From positions 1,240,001-1,304,000 of the forward strand of contig NC_019936.1 of NCBI RefSeq assembly GCF_000327065.1: 64,000 nt of DNA, read 5' to 3'. The translations under genes were made by a program, and so were the position numbers. Positions 1 to 9,701 of the stretch are shown here, piece after piece. Origin of the DNA: Stutzerimonas stutzeri RCH2. Lineage in GTDB: Bacteria; Pseudomonadota; Gammaproteobacteria; Pseudomonadales; Pseudomonadaceae. The notes beneath the pieces are model-generated. The model saw nothing but the letters and a program-made list of their open reading frames with translations. It was not told where the DNA came from and did no database searches. How positions within the stretch are numbered: the stretch's first letter is position 1; every line of letters starts with the position of its first letter.

Positions 1-133
1 GGGACGTCCTGTCACTCTTGCCGTAGGGCGGGCGCTGACACGTCGAATCGTTATAATGACCGCGCATTCTCAACCGTCAAGACACGCGCGCTCGGCACAT
101 GCGGCCCGTCGCGCTACATAGTGGAGGAATCCC

Positions 134-613
134 ATGCCCTCGTTCGACGTGGTGTCCGAACTGGACAAACACGAAGTCACCAACGCGATCGACAACGCCA
201 TGAAGGAACTGGATCGTCGTTACGATCTGCGCGGCAAAGGCAGCTTCGAGCAGAAGGACCTGACCGTGCAGCTGACGGCGGATGCCGAGTTTCAATTGGA
301 GCAGATGCTCGAAATCCTCAAGTTGAGCCTGGTCAAGCGCAAGATCGATATCCAGTGCCTGGAAATCAAGGATGCCTATGCGTCCGGCAAGAGCACCAAG
401 CAGGAAGTGGTGCTGCGCGAGGGGATCGACAAGGAGCTGGCGAAGAAGATTGTCGCCTACATCAAGGACGCCAAGCTCAAGGTACAGGCCGCCATCCAGG
501 GCGAGCAGGTACGCGTGACCGGCAAGAAACGCGATGATCTGCAGGAAGCCATCGCCCTGCTGCGTGGCCACGAATTCGGCATGCCGCTGCAGTTCAACAA
601 CTTCCGCGACTGA
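134..613 (+). CDS. yajQ: YajQ family nucleotide (c-di-GMP) binding protein
   Basis: A 159-residue protein that begins [15 protein letters not shown] and ends in LQFNNFRD, both typical of the YajQ family, at the normal family length. Family members have two ferredoxin-like folds. They bind nucleotides or RNA, and some pseudomonad and xanthomonad members bind cyclic di-GMP and influence transcription. The start is supported by a GGAGGAA ribosome site a few bases upstream. A TATAAT-like -10 lies at 52-57, but I see no matching -35. The gene is followed by mscS and ampG, the same order I recall from P. aeruginosa. The family call is secure; c-di-GMP binding is inferred from relatives. Confidence 0.95.
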   Translation: MPSFDVVSELDKHEVTNAIDNAMKELDRRYDLRGKGSFEQKDLTVQLTADAEFQLEQMLEILKLSLVKRKIDIQCLEIKDAYASGKSTKQEVVLREGIDKELAKKIVAYIKDAKLKVQAAIQGEQVRVTGKKRDDLQEAIALLRGHEFGMPLQFNNFRD

Positions 614-703
614 TTTTCTCTCCGCGTCCAGGCGCGTGCTTTACACCCCCGCTTTTCGTCGGTGCCCGTTCTCCGGGCACTGATGCCTTGAAGGAGTATC
701 TCC

Positions 704-1528
704 ATGGACCTCTCCGTCGACTACCTGGTCGATCTTTCCGAATCCTGGCTGCCCGTCGTGCTGCAATACGGCGCGCAGGTAACGCTGGCGCTGCTGACGT
801 TTCTGTTCGGCTGGTGGCTGATCAACACCCTGACCGCCAAGGTCAGCAGCCTGCTGCAGCGCCGGCAGGTGGACCCGACCCTGCATGGCTTCATCGGCAG
901 CCTGGCCAGCGTGGTGCTCAAGGTGCTGCTGCTGGTCAGTGTGGCATCGATGATCGGCGTAGAAACCACATCCTTCATCGCGGTGATCGGCGCTGCCGGT
1001 CTGGCCATCGGCCTGGCGTTGCAGGGTAGCTTGGCGAACTTCGCTGGTGGTGTGCTGATCCTGCTGTTCCGTCCGTTTCGCGTTGGCGAGTGGATCGAGG
1101 CGCAAGGTATCGCGGGCACCGTCAACTCCATCCAGATCTTTCATACGGTGCTCAAGACCGGCGACAACAAGACCGTGGTGGTGCCCAACGGGGCGCTGTC
1201 CAACGGGCACATCACCAACTTCTCCCGCGAGCCGCGGCGCCGTGCCGACATCAACATTGGCATCGACTACAGCAGCGACATCAAGTTGGCGCGCCAGGTA
1301 TTGCTGGAGATTGCCGAGGACCCACGGGTACTGCGCGAACCCGAACCGGTGGTGTTCGTTACCGGGCTTGGCGACAGCTCGGTGAATCTGTCCCTGCGTG
1401 TGTGGGTGGCGACCGCTGATTTCTGGCCGGTGACCTTCAGCTTCACCGAGCAGGCCAAGGAGCGACTGACTGCCGTAGGCGTCGGAATTCCGTTCCCGCA
1501 GCGGGTAGTGCATCTGGTGCAGCGCTGA
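704..1528 (+). CDS. mscS: MscS-type small-conductance mechanosensitive channel
   Basis: A 274-residue membrane protein with three hydrophobic segments in the first 110 residues. The third is the Gly/Ala-rich pore helix (around GAAGLAIGLALQGSLANFAGG), followed by the MscS beta domain (FRVGEWIEAQGIAGTV and VVPNGALSNGHITNFSREPRRR). It releases solutes on hypo-osmotic shock from the inner membrane. The length matches E. coli MscS (about 286 aa). AAGGAGTATCTCC precedes the ATG. A strong hairpin after the stop separates it from convergent ampG. Confidence 0.94.
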   Translation: MDLSVDYLVDLSESWLPVVLQYGAQVTLALLTFLFGWWLINTLTAKVSSLLQRRQVDPTLHGFIGSLASVVLKVLLLVSVASMIGVETTSFIAVIGAAGLAIGLALQGSLANFAGGVLILLFRPFRVGEWIEAQGIAGTVNSIQIFHTVLKTGDNKTVVVPNGALSNGHITNFSREPRRRADINIGIDYSSDIKLARQVLLEIAEDPRVLREPEPVVFVTGLGDSSVNLSLRVWVATADFWPVTFSFTEQAKERLTAVGVGIPFPQRVVHLVQR

Positions 1529-1544
1529 TTCGACTGCAGACAGA

Positions 1545-1576
1545 ACGAAGCCGGCATCTGCCGGCTTCGTCATTTT
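1545..1576. terminator. Bidirectional hairpin terminator between mscS and ampG
   Basis: A 12-bp perfect stem (ACGAAGCCGGCA / TGCCGGCTTCGT, 2-nt loop) lies between the convergent mscS and ampG stops and is followed by CATTTTC. It could serve both strands. Confidence 0.75.
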
Positions 1577-3276
1577 CAGCTGCGCTCCGAGACGCCTTCG
1601 CGTACCCCGTCATCCGGTTGCCCTCGGCTCCGGGTCCACTGCCAGGCAATCAGCACCAGCGTCGGGATGCCCAGCAGGGCGGTGACCAGAAAGAAGTTGC
1701 TGTAGCCAAGGCTTTCGACCATCACGCCGGAGTAGCCGCCAAGCAGGCGCGGCAACAGCAGCATCAGCGAGCTGAGCAAGGCATATTGCGTGGCGGAGAA
1801 CTTCAGATTGGTCAGGCTCGACAGGTAGGCAACGAACGCGGTGGACGCCAGGCCGCCACTGAAGTTGTCGCAGGAAATGGTGACGATGAGCATCTGCAGG
1901 TTCGCACCCATCTCCACCAGCAGCATGAACATCAGATTGGTCGCCGCCGAGGCGACACCGCCGATGAAGAGGATCGGCAGGATGCTGAAGCGCACGATGA
2001 GCAAACCGCCGAATGCGGCGCCAAGCAGTGTCATGACCAGACCGAACAGCTTGCTGACGCTGGCGATCTCGTCCTTGGAAAATCCTTGGTCGATGTAGAA
2101 CACGTTGGCCATTACGCCCATCACCGTGTCCGACATGCGATAGGTGGCGATCAGCCCGAGCAGCAACAAGGCCTGCCAGCGGTAGCGGACGATGAAGTCG
2201 GTGATCGGCGTCAGCACCGGGCCCATCAGGATGCGCCCGGGTGCCGACAGGCAGCCCCAGCAGATCAGCAGGTACATGGTGCCGCGGGGCCAGTAGCCGC
2301 CCCAGTAGGACTGGAACATGCCCGTGGTGGAAACCATCAGGATGATCAGCACGATCACCGATACCGCCTGATGGGCGAAGTCGAAGCGCGTCGGCCGTTG
2401 GCGTTCCTTGGCTTGGCTGAAGATGTGCCGTACCGGGACGAACAGCGCCCGTCCTACGGGCGAAATCGTCCCGAGAATGAACAGCGCGTAGAGTGTTGCC
2501 CGTGGCCAGGCCTGAGCGATCAGCGCATTGATCATTGCCGGTACCGAGATCAGCAGCACCAAAAGCAGGCCGACCGCTGCCAGTTGATGGTTGAAGCTGA
2601 AGCGTGACGGCTCGTTGGGGAGCGGGATGCCTGCATCCGGCTCACGGATCACCAGGCTGGTGATCAGGCCGGGAACGATCAGCAGCGCAAAGACCAGATA
2701 GGTGGTGGTCCAGGCCGCCTGGTTGTAGTCGAGGCTGCTCGATCCCAGCCATTCGGCGAGGAACAGCGCGCCAGCGCTGGCCAGCAGCATGGCGATCCGG
2801 TAGCCGGTCATGTAGCTCGCGGCCAGGGTCGCCTGCAACTTGTCCTCGGCTATTTCCAGGCGATAGGCATCGATGGCGATGTCCTGGGTGGCCGAGGAGA
2901 AGGCCACCACCACCGCCAGCGCGATGAGCATGGTCAGGTTGTGCTGCGGATTGCACAGCGCCATGCCGATCAGGCCGATGGCGATCAGCGCCTGCGACAG
3001 CACCAGCCATGAGCGCCGGCGGCCAAGGCTGCCGATCCAGGGCAGGCGCCACTGGTCGAGCATCGGCGACCAGACCCACTTGAAGGCATAGGCCAGACTG
3101 ATCCAGCTGGCGAAACCGATGGTCTCCCGGGAAACGCCCGCTTCGCGCAGCCAGACCGACAGCGTGGAGAACACCAGTACGGCGGGAAGGCCCGCGGCGA
3201 AACCCAGCAACAGCAGGGCCAGCGTAGCGGGGCTGGCGTAGGCGGCTAGCGCATCGCGCCAGGTTTCACGGGACAT
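1576..3276 (-). CDS. ampG: AmpG muropeptide permease (MFS)
   Basis: A 566-residue multi-pass protein of the major facilitator superfamily. The N-terminus has the AmpG signature region (LLLGFAAGLPAVLVFSTLS, then TIGFASWISLAYAFKWVWSP) and ATQDIAIDAYRLE follows in the cytoplasmic loop. AmpG imports GlcNAc-anhydroMurNAc peptides from the periplasm for cell-wall recycling, and so controls AmpR-dependent beta-lactamase induction in pseudomonads. The protein is longer than E. coli AmpG (491 aa), as in P. aeruginosa, because of extra hydrophobic stretches in the middle. It converges with mscS and sits downstream of the divergently placed Atl gene. Confidence 0.93.
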   Translation of the reverse strand: MSRETWRDALAAYASPATLALLLLGFAAGLPAVLVFSTLSVWLREAGVSRETIGFASWISLAYAFKWVWSPMLDQWRLPWIGSLGRRRSWLVLSQALIAIGLIGMALCNPQHNLTMLIALAVVVAFSSATQDIAIDAYRLEIAEDKLQATLAASYMTGYRIAMLLASAGALFLAEWLGSSSLDYNQAAWTTTYLVFALLIVPGLITSLVIREPDAGIPLPNEPSRFSFNHQLAAVGLLLVLLISVPAMINALIAQAWPRATLYALFILGTISPVGRALFVPVRHIFSQAKERQRPTRFDFAHQAVSVIVLIILMVSTTGMFQSYWGGYWPRGTMYLLICWGCLSAPGRILMGPVLTPITDFIVRYRWQALLLLGLIATYRMSDTVMGVMANVFYIDQGFSKDEIASVSKLFGLVMTLLGAAFGGLLIVRFSILPILFIGGVASAATNLMFMLLVEMGANLQMLIVTISCDNFSGGLASTAFVAYLSSLTNLKFSATQYALLSSLMLLLPRLLGGYSGVMVESLGYSNFFLVTALLGIPTLVLIAWQWTRSRGQPDDGVREGVSERS

Positions 3277-3314
3277 ACATCGAGGTTCTGTACAGTTCGG
3301 ACGAAGGGGGCACT

Positions 3315-3674
3315 CTAACCGCTGTGCTCCGTCGAATGCCAGCCGTGCCGACGCAAGTCCACCCGGTCGTTGACGATGGTGAGCCCTTCGGCGCGCAGGC
3401 GCATGCGCTGCTCGTGTCCGGCGGCTGTGCCAGCTGGCAGGCTGAGGCGGCCGCCCGCGGCGATCACTCGGTGCCAGGGCAGGCTGGTGTCATCGGGTAG
3501 CTGTGACATCAGCCGGCCAACCCAGCGAGCAGCGCGGCCCAGCCCGGCCATGGCAGCCAGTTCGCCGTAGCTGACGACCTTGCCGGGCGGAATCTGCGAC
3601 ATAACCAGGTAAACGGCCGCGCGCCGCGTTTCAGCGTCGGCAGAGGGCGGTAGCAGCGGTGCGTGGTCAATCAT
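3315..3674 (-). CDS. Alkyltransferase-like (ATL) DNA-binding protein, MGMT family
   Basis: A 119-residue protein matching the C-terminal DNA-binding domain of O6-alkylguanine-DNA alkyltransferases (IPPGKVVSYGELAAMAG, then LPWHRVIAAGGRL). The catalytic PCHR motif of true methyltransferases reads PWHR here, so the acceptor cysteine is replaced by tryptophan. That is the hallmark of ATL proteins (E. coli YbaZ, yeast Atl1), which bind O6-alkylguanine without repairing it and hand lesions to nucleotide excision repair. The length fits stand-alone ATLs. It is probably a single gene, between ampG and the DUF481 gene. Confidence 0.9.
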   Translation of the reverse strand: MIDHAPLLPPSADAETRRAAVYLVMSQIPPGKVVSYGELAAMAGLGRAARWVGRLMSQLPDDTSLPWHRVIAAGGRLSLPAGTAAGHEQRMRLRAEGLTIVNDRVDLRRHGWHSTEHSG

Positions 3675-3810
3675 GCAGGAGGCTTCCGGATGATGTGAGA
3701 GCCGGCGGCAGCGAACTCACGCTCCATTCGGCGGTCTGTGCTTGCTGTAGCTCAATGCATAGGGATAATGCCAGCCTTTCAACCGTCTTCGACAGATTTG
3801 CAGCCCTCAT

Positions 3811-4815
3811 ATGCTCACCAGAACCCTGCTTTGCGCGACCCTTTGCGCCGTTGCCCTGCCATCGTTCGCCGACACCGTTTGGCTGAAGAACGGTGATCGC
3901 CTGACCGGCAAGATCAGCGTGCTCGACGGCGGCAAACTGCTTATCGAAACCGAATACGGCGGCTCTATTCCACTGAAGTGGAACCAGATCGCCACGCTGG
4001 AAAGCGACCGCAAGCTGCTCGTCAAACAGGACGACGTCTCCGGCGAAATCGCGCATTCGCTGCAGGCCTCCGATCCAGGCAAGGTCACCCTGGTCAACGG
4101 TGCCGCGCCGCGCACGGTGGAGCTGGCGAGCATCACCCAGATCATCCATCCCAAGCCGCTGATTCAGGATTTGACCTGGAAAGGCAACATCGACGTGGCG
4201 ATGGATTACAAGCGTGCGGAAACCGATACGGATGATTACGACGTCTCCTTCGATACCAAGGCGCGTCATGGCCTGTGGCGGCACAACGGCACCGGCAACT
4301 ACAACCGCGAATACCGCGACGGTGTGACCGTTACCGACAACTGGGACGCCGAGTACGCGCTGGACCGTTTCCTCGATCAGCACTGGTTCTGGCAGGGGCG
4401 CCTGAGCTACAAGCGCGACCAGATCGAAGACGTGCGCCGTCAGCGCACCATCGGTACCGGTCCGGGTTACCAGTTCTGGGACAACGAGTTGGGCGCATTC
4501 TCGCTGGCCGGGCTGATCAACCGCAGCGACTACGAGTTCGCCGATGGCGACAAGGAAAACTTCTACCTGGCCGCGGTCAAGTGGGATTACAACCGCTACC
4601 TGGTCGGCAAGACCTTCGAGCTGTTCAGTACTGGCGAGCTTGGCAAGCCGCTGGAAAACGTTGCCGACTACGCGCTCGATGCCGAGGTTGGTTTGCGCTA
4701 CAAGGTGACCGACTGGGCCTCGCTGAACATGAAGGCGCAGAAAGACATCATCAGCGGCGCCGACAACGACCTTGACGAGACACGCTACAGCATCGGGTTC
4801 GGGGTGGGCTGGTAA
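3811..4815 (+). CDS. DUF481 (YdiY-like) outer-membrane-associated protein
   Basis: A 334-residue exported protein. A short signal peptide (MLTRTLLCATLCAVALPSFA) is followed by DTVWLKNGDRLTGKI, the typical start of the mature form of DUF481 proteins. The C-terminal two thirds have alternating aromatic/charged strands ending in RYSIGFGVGW, consistent with an outer-membrane beta-barrel. The molecular role of the family is unknown; E. coli YdiY is acid-inducible. It is a single gene with its own terminator. Confidence 0.85.
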   Translation: MLTRTLLCATLCAVALPSFADTVWLKNGDRLTGKISVLDGGKLLIETEYGGSIPLKWNQIATLESDRKLLVKQDDVSGEIAHSLQASDPGKVTLVNGAAPRTVELASITQIIHPKPLIQDLTWKGNIDVAMDYKRAETDTDDYDVSFDTKARHGLWRHNGTGNYNREYRDGVTVTDNWDAEYALDRFLDQHWFWQGRLSYKRDQIEDVRRQRTIGTGPGYQFWDNELGAFSLAGLINRSDYEFADGDKENFYLAAVKWDYNRYLVGKTFELFSTGELGKPLENVADYALDAEVGLRYKVTDWASLNMKAQKDIISGADNDLDETRYSIGFGVGW

Positions 4816-4842
4816 GCGAAACCCGCCGATTTGCACATATAT

Positions 4843-4875
4843 AAAGAAGGCAGCCCGATGGCTGCCTTCTTTTTG
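4843..4875 (+). terminator. Rho-independent terminator of the DUF481 gene
   Basis: Perfect 12-bp stem AAGAAGGCAGCC / GGCTGCCTTCTT with a 4-nt loop, followed by a T run, about 30 bases after the stop. It can also act on the convergent SDR gene. Confidence 0.85.
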
Positions 4876-4890
4876 GGGGCGACGACGCGA

Positions 4891-5658
4891 TCAGAGGCGC
4901 AGGCCGCCATCGAGTTCGAGAATGCGCCCGGTGTAGTAGTCATTCTCGAAGATGTACGCCACCGAATGGGCGATCTCGGCCGGCTTGCCCATACGCTTGA
5001 GCGGAATGCCTGAAGTCATTTTCTCCAGCGCTTCGGGTTTCATGCTGGCAACCATCTCCGTCTCTATGAATCCCGGGGCCACGCCAGCGACGCGGATGCC
5101 GTAACGCGCCAGTTCCTTTGCCCAGACCACCGTGGCAGACGCCACCCCAGCTTTGGCAGCGGAGTAGTTGGTCTGCCCCATATTGCCGGCGCGGGAGATC
5201 GACGAGATGTTGATGATCGCGCCTTCGCTCTTCAGCTCGACCATCTTTGCGGCGACTTCGCGGGTGCAGAGGAACACGCCGGTCAGGTTGACGTCGATCA
5301 CCGCCTGCCACTGCGCCAGGCTCATCTTGCTGATTTCGCCATCCTTGACCTTCAGTAGCAGGCCGTCGCGCAGGATGCCGGCGTTGTTAACCAGCCCGTG
5401 CAGGCCGCCGAAGTCCTCTGCGACGCGCGCGACCATATCGGTCACCTGTTCCTCATTGGCGACATTGCACAGGTAGGCCCGGGCATCCCCGCCGGCCGCC
5501 TTGCAGGCAGCGACAGCTTCGTCCAGGCGCTCCTGGTTCAGATCGACCAGCGCCAGCCGGGCACCCTTGCCCGCCAGATATTCGCCCATGGCGCGGCCGA
5601 GGCCCTGACCGCCGCCGGTGACGATGATGACCTTGTCTTGAAGCTGCATGCTGCTCAT
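4891..5658 (-). CDS. Short-chain dehydrogenase/reductase, FabG-like
   Basis: A 255-residue classical SDR. The Rossmann cofactor motif [12 protein letters not shown] is near residue 15, NNAG in the middle, the active-site Ser in INISSIS, and the catalytic YSAAK motif near residue 165. The C-terminal half ([15 protein letters not shown]) is FabG-like. It probably reduces a 3-oxoacyl or similar carbonyl with NAD(P)H in the cytoplasm. The substrate cannot be read from sequence, and the neighbours give no acyl-carrier or polyhydroxyalkanoate context. An AGGAGATGAGC ribosome site precedes the start. Confidence 0.88.
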   Translation of the reverse strand: MSSMQLQDKVIIVTGGGQGLGRAMGEYLAGKGARLALVDLNQERLDEAVAACKAAGGDARAYLCNVANEEQVTDMVARVAEDFGGLHGLVNNAGILRDGLLLKVKDGEISKMSLAQWQAVIDVNLTGVFLCTREVAAKMVELKSEGAIINISSISRAGNMGQTNYSAAKAGVASATVVWAKELARYGIRVAGVAPGFIETEMVASMKPEALEKMTSGIPLKRMGKPAEIAHSVAYIFENDYYTGRILELDGGLRL

Positions 5659-5756
5659 CTCCTGTTGTCGTTCTAATACGGGGCAAACGACGCCCGCCGG
5701 GGAAACCGTTATGCTGAGCGCTCCGTCGACCCGGACCCGTCTTTCGAGGAGCCCCA

Positions 5757-6464
5757 GTGAGCGCCGAAGCCCGCAAGCATGCCCGACAACTCCTGCTCAA
5801 GGAATACCGCGGCGTGCTCTCTACCCATTCCCAGGCGATGCCCGGTTTTCCGTTCGGTTCGGTGGTTCCGTACTGCCTGGACGCTAACGGCTGGCCGTTG
5901 ATCCTGATCAGCCGCATCGCCCAGCACACCCGCAATCTCAAAGCTGATGGTCGCTGCTCGCTGCTGGTCGGCGAACGCGCCGCCGAGGATGTACAGGCGG
6001 CCGGGCGACTCACGCTGCTGGCACAAGCCCGTCAGCTCGATGAGCCGGCGGCGATCGAGTCGGCTGCGCAGCGCTATTACCGCTATTTCCCCGAATCACG
6101 CGATTACCATCGCGTGCATGATTTCGATTTCTGGGTGCTGGAGCCGGTGCGCTGGCGCTATATCGGTGGCTTCGGCGCGATTCATTGGCTGGACGACGTC
6201 GCCCTAGCCAATCCCTTCGCGGTCGAAAGCGGCGAGGTGGAGCAGGGCATGGTCGAGCACATGAACGAAGATCATGCTGCCGCCATCGCCCGTTACGTCG
6301 AGCAGGCGGGGTTGCCGCAGAGCCCCGCCGCGCAGATGGCTGGAGTCGACAGCGAGGGCTTTCATCTGCGCATCGGTCAGGCGCTGCATTGGTTGGCATT
6401 CGCGCAGCCATGCGAAACGCCGATGGCGGTGCGCCAGGCGTTGGTTGCCATGGCGCGTGGTTGA
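5757..6464 (+). CDS. HugZ-like pyridoxamine 5'-phosphate oxidase-fold protein with DUF2470 domain
   Basis: A 235-residue protein with a split-barrel flavin/haem-binding fold (around [19 protein letters not shown]) and a C-terminal DUF2470 segment with [18 protein letters not shown]. The arrangement matches HugZ/HutZ-type proteins, some of which degrade haem, and the [18 protein letters not shown] strand is typical. It starts at GTG, supported by AGGAG seven bases upstream. Haem degradation is possible, but no haem-uptake genes are adjacent, so substrate and activity are inferred only from the family. Confidence 0.82.
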   Translation: MSAEARKHARQLLLKEYRGVLSTHSQAMPGFPFGSVVPYCLDANGWPLILISRIAQHTRNLKADGRCSLLVGERAAEDVQAAGRLTLLAQARQLDEPAAIESAAQRYYRYFPESRDYHRVHDFDFWVLEPVRWRYIGGFGAIHWLDDVALANPFAVESGEVEQGMVEHMNEDHAAAIARYVEQAGLPQSPAAQMAGVDSEGFHLRIGQALHWLAFAQPCETPMAVRQALVAMARG

Positions 6465-6590
6465 TTCAGCTTCACTTCAGCGGCGTTACGCATAATCCGG
6501 TTACAGGCAATTTCTCACCCGGGTTGAATTAGACCCGTCATGCCGCCATCTACAGAGGACAGGAAGCTGATCTTCCGCCAAGGACCATCG

Positions 6591-7049
6591 ATGCGAATCT
6601 TCTTTGTGCTGTTTCTGTTGTTTCCGCTGGCCGAGCTGTACGTGCTGATCAAGGTCGGCAGTTCCATCGGTGCGCTGGCGACCATCCTGCTGCTGGTGCT
6701 CAGCGGTATCGCCGGCGTACTACTGCTGCGCCTGGCCGGCTTCGCCACCGCCTGGCGCGCGCGTGAGCGTCTGGCGCGCGGCGAACTGCCCGAGCGCGAA
6801 ATGCTGCAGGGGCTGATGATGGCTATCGGCGGCGGCTTGCTGTTCCTGCCCGGCTTCATCAGTGACGTGCTGGCGCTGATCGTGCTGTTCCCGCCGACCC
6901 GCAACTTCCTGTTTCGTCAGATCAATCGGCGGATCGAAGCGCAGATGCGCCGCCAACGCGCCTTTGCCGACGATCTGCAGGCGCGCTCCAACCCGCAGCG
7001 ACCTAACGTGATCGAGGGTGAGTGGGAGCGCGATGACCGCGACCGCTAA
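6591..7049 (+). CDS. fxsA: FxsA family inner-membrane protein
   Basis: A 152-residue protein beginning MRIFFVLFLLFPLAELYVLI, with three or four hydrophobic helices and the FxsA signature MMAIGGGLLFLPGFISDVLAL, followed by a basic hydrophilic tail. An upstream in-frame ATG at 6540 exists, but ATG 6591 has the ribosome site (AAGGA) and matches family N-termini. In E. coli FxsA overproduction relieves phage T7 exclusion by F plasmid PifA; its normal role is unknown. It lies just upstream of groES, as in other pseudomonads, but a terminator separates them. Confidence 0.9.
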   Translation: MRIFFVLFLLFPLAELYVLIKVGSSIGALATILLLVLSGIAGVLLLRLAGFATAWRARERLARGELPEREMLQGLMMAIGGGLLFLPGFISDVLALIVLFPPTRNFLFRQINRRIEAQMRRQRAFADDLQARSNPQRPNVIEGEWERDDRDR

Positions 7050-7064
7050 GCCGATCACCCGGCA

Positions 7065-7098
7065 TCCCGGCACGCCAGCAGGCGTGCCGGTTTCGTTT
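7065..7098 (+). terminator. Rho-independent terminator after fxsA
   Basis: 10-bp perfect stem CCGGCACGCC / GGCGTGCCGG with an AGCA loop, followed by TTTCGTTT. It insulates fxsA from groESL. Confidence 0.8.
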
Positions 7099-7123
7099 GT
7101 GGCCATGAAAATTTCATCTGCGC

Positions 7124-7154
7124 CCCTTGAAATGCTCTTGAACGCCCGCATGTA
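7124..7154 (+). promoter_or_regulatory. Sigma-32-like heat-shock promoter of groES-groEL
   Basis: CCCTTGAAA (7124-7132) followed after about 13 bases by CCGCATGTA (7146-7154). This closely resembles the RpoH consensus (CTTGAAA and CCCCATnTA), 140-150 bases upstream of groES. No CIRCE inverted repeat was seen, consistent with sigma-32 control in pseudomonads. Confidence 0.7.
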
Positions 7155-7297
7155 GCGGACACCGCAAGGTCGCTGTCGTATTCGACAGTCCGTCTTCTGC
7201 GGCTCGCATTGCGGGCCGCAACCGGCAACGCCGGATTTGCCCAACCCGCCGATGAAGGGTCATCGGCATGGAACCACTCTACTAGGAGAGATCGACA

Positions 7298-7591
7298 ATG
7301 AAGCTTCGTCCTCTGCATGACCGCGTCGTGATTCGTCGCAGCGAAGAAGAAACCAAGACCGCAGGCGGCATCGTCCTGCCGGGCTCCGCTGCCGAGAAGC
7401 CGAACCGTGGCGAAGTCGTTGCTGTGGGTACCGGCCGCGTGCTGGACAACGGCGAAGTACGCGCCCCGGCCGTGAAGGTCGGTGACAAGGTGGTGTTCGG
7501 CCCTTACTCCGGCAGCAACACCGTCAAGGTCGACGGCGAAGATCTGCTGGTGATGAGCGAGAACGAAATTCTCGCCGTCGTCGAAGCCTGA
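7298..7591 (+). CDS. groES: Co-chaperonin GroES
   Basis: A 97-residue protein starting [18 protein letters not shown], with the mobile loop ([18 protein letters not shown]) that docks on GroEL and the roof region. It forms the heptameric lid of the GroEL folding chamber in the cytoplasm. The start is supported by TAGGAGAG upstream. It is co-transcribed with groEL 48 bases downstream. Confidence 0.98.
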   Translation: MKLRPLHDRVVIRRSEEETKTAGGIVLPGSAAEKPNRGEVVAVGTGRVLDNGEVRAPAVKVGDKVVFGPYSGSNTVKVDGEDLLVMSENEILAVVEA

Positions 7592-7627
7592 TCACCCGCG
7601 AATCTCCGTAAATAATTCACGAATTGA

Positions 7628-9289
<1,662 letters not shown>

Positions 9290-9316
9290 GCCGCCCGGCT
9301 CCTGAGCTGTAAAAGA

Positions 9317-9345
9317 AAAACCCCGCCTGGTGCGGGGTTTTTTTT
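9317..9345 (+). terminator. Rho-independent terminator after groEL
   Basis: GC-rich stem (ACCCCGC / GCGGGGT) followed by eight or more T residues, 25-55 bases after the groEL stop. Confidence 0.9.
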
Positions 9346-9461
9346 GCCTTGCGACAGGCGCGTCGTAACAGGGGGAATGCAGCCGTTCGTCCAAAAGCCT
9401 GCCGGAATTAACCAGCTAGGCTACGGTCAGTTAACTATCCGACTAATCAAGGGCTTACGCC

Positions 9462-9683
9462 ATGAAGCTGGAAATTGCTCGAGGATTGTTTCTGGTCGGC
9501 GCGCTTGGAGTCACCACCCTGTGCGTGGCGGCCTGGAATGAGCCGGGTGCCGCCCTGGTACAAAGCAGTGTAGAGCGCAGCTATTGCCCACTACCGCCTA
9601 ACGGCAAGTCCCGGTTCGACGCTGCACGCCCCGACCAGGATCTGCTGTTGCTGCTGTACGGCCTGTCCCAGGGGATGCGCTGA
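9462..9683 (+). CDS. Small exported or membrane-anchored hypothetical protein
   Basis: A 73-residue protein with a hydrophobic N-terminal segment (about residues 8-26, RGLFLVGALGVTTLCVAA) and a short polar remainder containing a single Cys (SYCPLP). It could be a signal anchor with a small periplasmic tail. I recognise no family beyond a conserved small protein at this place in pseudomonads (downstream of groEL, convergent with the RND pump). Codon use is like its neighbours. Function unknown. Confidence 0.6.
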   Translation: MKLEIARGLFLVGALGVTTLCVAAWNEPGAALVQSSVERSYCPLPPNGKSRFDAARPDQDLLLLLYGLSQGMR

Positions 9684-9701
9684 AACGACAACGCCCGGCC
9701 T

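Noticed and set aside
1618..2607. 329-codon open frame antisense to ampG
   Set aside because: Low-complexity Gln/His/Arg protein opposite a well-supported transporter gene.
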